This document shows, piece by piece, positions 5,957-7,985 of a DNA stretch of 7,985 nucleotides (the stretch's first letter is position 1; every line of letters begins with the position of its first letter). The translations under genes were made by a program, and so were the position numbers. The notes beneath the pieces are model-generated. The model was not told the origin of the DNA. It did not search any database and saw only the letters and a list, made by a program, of their open reading frames with translations. Origin of the DNA: JBGOUJ01 sp041477005 (GTDB lineage Bacteria; Acidobacteriota; Terriglobia; Bryobacterales; JACQDG01); contig JBGOUJ010000366.1 in the NCBI GenBank assembly GCA_041477005.1, positions 1 through 7,985 on the forward strand, given 5' to 3'.

Positions 5957-6008
5957 CCGGACCTTCCCGAGGCTTCGGATGGAAGCCACTGATTGAGGAC
6001 TCCCGGCG

Positions 6009-6170
6009 GCTGGCGGCTGCCGGCTGATAGCTGAGGGCTGATTAGCTGAGGGCTGACGGCTGATGGCTGACGGCTGATGGCCGCTGGCTGACAGCTGACC
6101 GCTGATGGCTGACGGCTGATAGCTGATGGCTGATAGCTGATGGCTGATAGCTGATGGCTGACGGCTGTTG
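6009..6170 (+). repeat. Right heptamer array, about 23 units of (GCTGANN)
   Basis: GCTG begins at 6009, 6016, 6023, 6030 and 6037, then after a 1-nt insertion at 6045 and every 7 nt to 6164. Only the unit at 6080 (GCCGCTG) has lost the core. The seventh base varies: near the 3' end GCTGATA and GCTGATG alternate, giving a 14-nt higher-order repeat, while other units read GCTGACG, GCTGACA or GCTGAGG. Short-period arrays of this kind are known between genes in several bacterial groups; no function is established that I can name for this one. Confidence 0.92.
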
Positions 6171-6185
6171 CGCGACGGCTTACCC

Positions 6186-7019
6186 ATGCGCCGACTCATC
6201 GTTAACGCCGACGATTTCGGCTTCACCACCGACGTGAACGCCGGCATTGTCGACGCGCACCGGCGGGGCATCCTCACGGCCACCACGCTGATGGCCAACG
6301 GCGCCGCTTTCGATCACGCGGTCGAGCTGGCGCGCGCTAATGCCACGCTCGACGTCGGCTGCCATCTGGTGCTTGTCGGCGCGATGTCGGTGACCTCGCC
6401 CGGCGCGCCCTTGCCCGCCACAGTCCGCCAGCTCCTCTGGCGATTGCTGGATGCTGACTACCGGAAATGGCTGGAGCGGGAGCTGGAGGCGCAAGTCGAG
6501 AAGATCTGCCGCGCCGGCGTCCAACCTTCGCATCTGGACACGCACAAGCACACCCACCTGGCCCCGCCGGTGCTGGACTCCGTCTGCCGCGTGGCCCAGC
6601 GCTTCTCGATCCCCTGGGTTCGCCGGCCGTTCGATTTGCCTCTGACCGCCTCCGCGCCGCTAAAGGTGCGGGCCGTCAACGCCGGCCTGCGAGGCCTGCG
6701 CCGGCGCTTCGACCGCACGCTCGCGAGTCATCACTGCCGCACCACCGATCACTTCGCGGGCTTTCAGATCACGGGGGCTTTCCGCGCCGCCGAGCTGGCC
6801 CGCTTGATTCGGGCGCTGCCCGATGGGCTGACTGAGTTCATGTGCCATCCCGGCATCTGCACCGACGAGCTGCGCGCCGCGCGAACACGCCTGAAGGAGA
6901 GCCGCCAGCAGGAGCTGGAGGCGTTGACCTCGCCCGAGGTGCGGCAGGCGCTGGAGGAGGCGGGGGCTGCGCTGACAGACTATAGGTCGGCCGCTGCCGT
7001 GATTGTGAGCACCAAATGA
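6186..7019 (+). CDS. ChbG/HpnK (YdjC) family carbohydrate deacetylase
   Basis: This 277-residue protein belongs to the YdjC family, metal-dependent deacetylases that include ChbG (removes an acetyl group from chitooligosaccharides) and HpnK (hopanoid side-chain maturation). Motifs are NADDFG (7-12) with the metal-binding Asp pair, GCHLVL (58-63), SHLDTHKHTHL (115-125) supplying His and Asp ligands, and MCHPG (219-223). No signal peptide is seen, so it is probably cytoplasmic. The ATG at 6186 is chosen because the conserved strand RRLIVNADDFG starts directly at it; an in-frame TTG at 6168 lies inside the heptamer array and adds only RDGLP-like residues. No Shine-Dalgarno sequence is visible before either. 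There are no hopanoid or chitin genes nearby, so the substrate is open. The gene converges on queA. Confidence 0.88.
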   Translation: MRRLIVNADDFGFTTDVNAGIVDAHRRGILTATTLMANGAAFDHAVELARANATLDVGCHLVLVGAMSVTSPGAPLPATVRQLLWRLLDADYRKWLERELEAQVEKICRAGVQPSHLDTHKHTHLAPPVLDSVCRVAQRFSIPWVRRPFDLPLTASAPLKVRAVNAGLRGLRRRFDRTLASHHCRTTDHFAGFQITGAFRAAELARLIRALPDGLTEFMCHPGICTDELRAARTRLKESRQQELEALTSPEVRQALEEAGAALTDYRSAAAVIVSTK

Positions 7020-7037
7020 GTTTACTGGGGTCGCTCC

Positions 7038-7053
7038 AGGCCGCACTCGGCCT
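7038..7053. terminator. Hairpin between convergent deacetylase and queA genes
   Basis: AGGCCG-CACT-CGGCCT is a perfect 6-bp stem with a 4-nt loop, lying in the 33-bp gap and touching the queA stop codon. Its position suits a bidirectional terminator, but neither strand has a clear T-run after the stem, so intrinsic termination is uncertain. Confidence 0.4.
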
Positions 7054-7985
7054 CATATCAATAACATGCAATCGCCGTAGGAGTAGAAGCGATAGCGCTG
7101 CTGAACGGCGTAGCGGTAGGCTTCGAGCACCAGCTCGCGGCCACCGAACGCGCAGACCAGCAGGAGCAGGGTCGAGCGGGGCAGGTGGAAATTCGTGAGC
7201 AGCGCGCCGGTTACGCGGAAGAAAAATCCCGGATAAATGAAGATGTCGGTGTCGCCACGGCCGCTCTGGATGGCGCCGCTGCACGCTGCGTGCTCGAGGG
7301 TCCTCACCGTGGTGGTGCCGACGGCGACGAGGCGCGAAGCGCTGCGGATGGCTGCGGCCGCCCGCTCCGTGATTTGGTACGCCTCGCGATGCATCTTGTG
7401 CTCCTCGACCACTGCGGTGTGCACCGGTTGGAACGTGCCCAGCCCGACGTGGAGCGTGATCTCGGCCAAACCCTCGATCCGCGCCAGGATCTCGGGCGTA
7501 AAGTGCAGGCCGGCGGTGGGCGCGGCTACCGAGCCCCGCTCGCGGGCATAGACCGTTTGGTAGTGGGAGCGGTCCGCCGACTCATCCGGCCGCCGGATAT
7601 ACGGCGGGAGCGGCACGTGGCCGATCCGCTCGAATGACGCAAACAGATCCGAGGCGCCGGAAAAGCGCAGGGTCCGCTCGCCATACTCGCCGCGGCCGAG
7701 CACCTCAGCCCTGAGGCCCTCATCGAAATGAAGCACTTCGCTGCTGTGGACCTTGCGGCCGGGCCGTACCAGCGCCTCCCACAGGGCGGGGTCTTCGCTG
7801 CTCTGGCGCGTCAGCAGCACTTCGATCCGCGCCGGCCCGGAGGGGCGCCGGGCGAAAAGCCGAGCCGGAAACACCCGGCTGTTGTTCACTACCACGCAGT
7901 CGCCGGGCCGCAGATAGCCGGGGAAATCGCGGAAGACGCGATCCTCGAACCTGCCGGAAGCGCGATCCACCACCAGCATTCGCGC
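7053..7985 (-). CDS. queA: tRNA preQ1(34) S-adenosylmethionine ribosyltransferase-isomerase QueA (N-terminus outside window)
   Basis: QueA transfers and isomerises the ribosyl group of S-adenosylmethionine onto preQ1 at tRNA position 34, making epoxyqueuosine, a late step of queuosine synthesis in the cytoplasm. The visible 310 residues carry the family's conserved blocks: VVVNNSRVFPARL near the start, HVPLPPYIRRPDE with SHYQTVYARERGSVAAPTAGLHFT, HVGLGTFQPV, HKMHRE, AVGTTTVRTLE, and the C-terminal TDIFIYPGFFFRV, LTNFHLPRSTLL and YRFYSYGDCMLLI. The ATG at 7979 is not the start. The frame stays open to the window edge (…Ala-Arg-Met-Leu-Val-Val-Asp-Arg), matching the internal SRLLVLDR-type segment, so roughly 25-30 residues are missing beyond base 7985. 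It is a housekeeping gene in a normal state. Confidence 0.96.
   Translation of the reverse strand, partial: ARMLVVDRASGRFEDRVFRDFPGYLRPGDCVVVNNSRVFPARLFARRPSGPARIEVLLTRQSSEDPALWEALVRPGRKVHSSEVLHFDEGLRAEVLGRGEYGERTLRFSGASDLFASFERIGHVPLPPYIRRPDESADRSHYQTVYARERGSVAAPTAGLHFTPEILARIEGLAEITLHVGLGTFQPVHTAVVEEHKMHREAYQITERAAAAIRSASRLVAVGTTTVRTLEHAACSGAIQSGRGDTDIFIYPGFFFRVTGALLTNFHLPRSTLLLLVCAFGGRELVLEAYRYAVQQRYRFYSYGDCMLLI

Larger units (their letters stand above)
5911..6185. other. 275-bp intergenic stretch between mlaD and the deacetylase
   Basis: No supported gene lies here. The stretch is almost entirely two opposed heptanucleotide arrays (5915-5956 and 6009-6170), separated by 52 bp of unrelated sequence (5957-6008) that contains no recognisable element. 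The arrays begin 4 nt after the mlaD stop and end 15 nt before the deacetylase ATG. No promoter or Shine-Dalgarno sequence for the deacetylase is recognisable. On the minus strand the repeat keeps a frame open with Q-P-S-A-I-S-H-like residues; I judge this to be an artefact of the 7-nt period. Confidence 0.7.

Noticed and set aside
5911..6185. CRISPR array or attachment site
   Set aside because: The period is 7 nt with no unique spacers, and there are no cas, integrase or tRNA sequences nearby.
5936..6298. 120-residue minus-strand frame with QPSAIS-like repeats
   Set aside because: It is the translation of the 7-nt array (21 nt = 7 residues per cycle) and runs antisense into the deacetylase gene; such predicted proteins are a known artefact of these repeats.
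6186..7019. Naming the deacetylase hpnK and assigning it to hopanoid synthesis
   Set aside because: No hopanoid gene is in the window and the motifs are shared by the whole YdjC family, so only the family name is supported.
7977..7979. ATG at 7979 as the queA start
   Set aside because: The frame continues open to the window edge and the residues around it match an internal conserved segment of QueA; the true start lies outside.

Overview
This is a GC-rich bacterial window with dense gene packing and high G/C at third codon positions. The MlaE/F/D set points to a diderm (Gram-negative-type) cell. A sulfatase with a Tat-like leader, an MCE protein with C-terminal tandem repeats and long heptanucleotide repeats between genes would fit Acidobacteriota (Bryobacterales/Solibacter-like). 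That assignment is an inference from general familiarity, and other sulfatase-rich phyla such as Planctomycetota or Verrucomicrobiota are not excluded. There are no rRNA or tRNA genes, CRISPR arrays, insertion sequences or phage genes.

Left block, minus strand (3152 down to 1): a P1-family (DmpA/NylC-like) N-terminal-nucleophile peptidase, a small unrecognised 54-residue ORF, a Tat-leader type I sulfatase, and the N-terminal part of a D-2-hydroxyacid dehydrogenase. The genes are nearly contiguous: 15 nt, 8 nt, then an 8-nt overlap. They probably form one operon that removes ester or amide groups and oxidises hydroxyacids in catabolism.

Middle block, plus strand (3229 to 5910): a compact MCE-type lipid transporter, with permease MlaE (TTG start), ATPase MlaF and substrate-binding MlaD. 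The genes are 9 and 18 nt apart. It is transcribed divergently from the peptidase operon across a 76-bp spacer. Two features stand out. The ATPase has Ser where the Walker B catalytic Glu normally sits, and MlaD carries five repeats with an exact 34-residue period.

Intergenic 5911-6185: two opposed arrays of a degenerate heptanucleotide, (TCAGCNN)6 and then about 23 units of (GCTGANN), separated by 52 bp. Together they make a large imperfect inverted repeat running almost to the start of the next gene.

Right block: a ChbG/HpnK (YdjC) family carbohydrate deacetylase on the plus strand converges on queA (queuosine tRNA modification) on the minus strand, whose N-terminus lies beyond the window. 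A small perfect hairpin sits in the 33-bp convergent gap.

No wholly new system is evident. The best second-look items are the Glu-to-Ser MlaF, the MlaD repeat array, the inverted heptamer arrays and the small ORF that automated start calling would hide inside the sulfatase.
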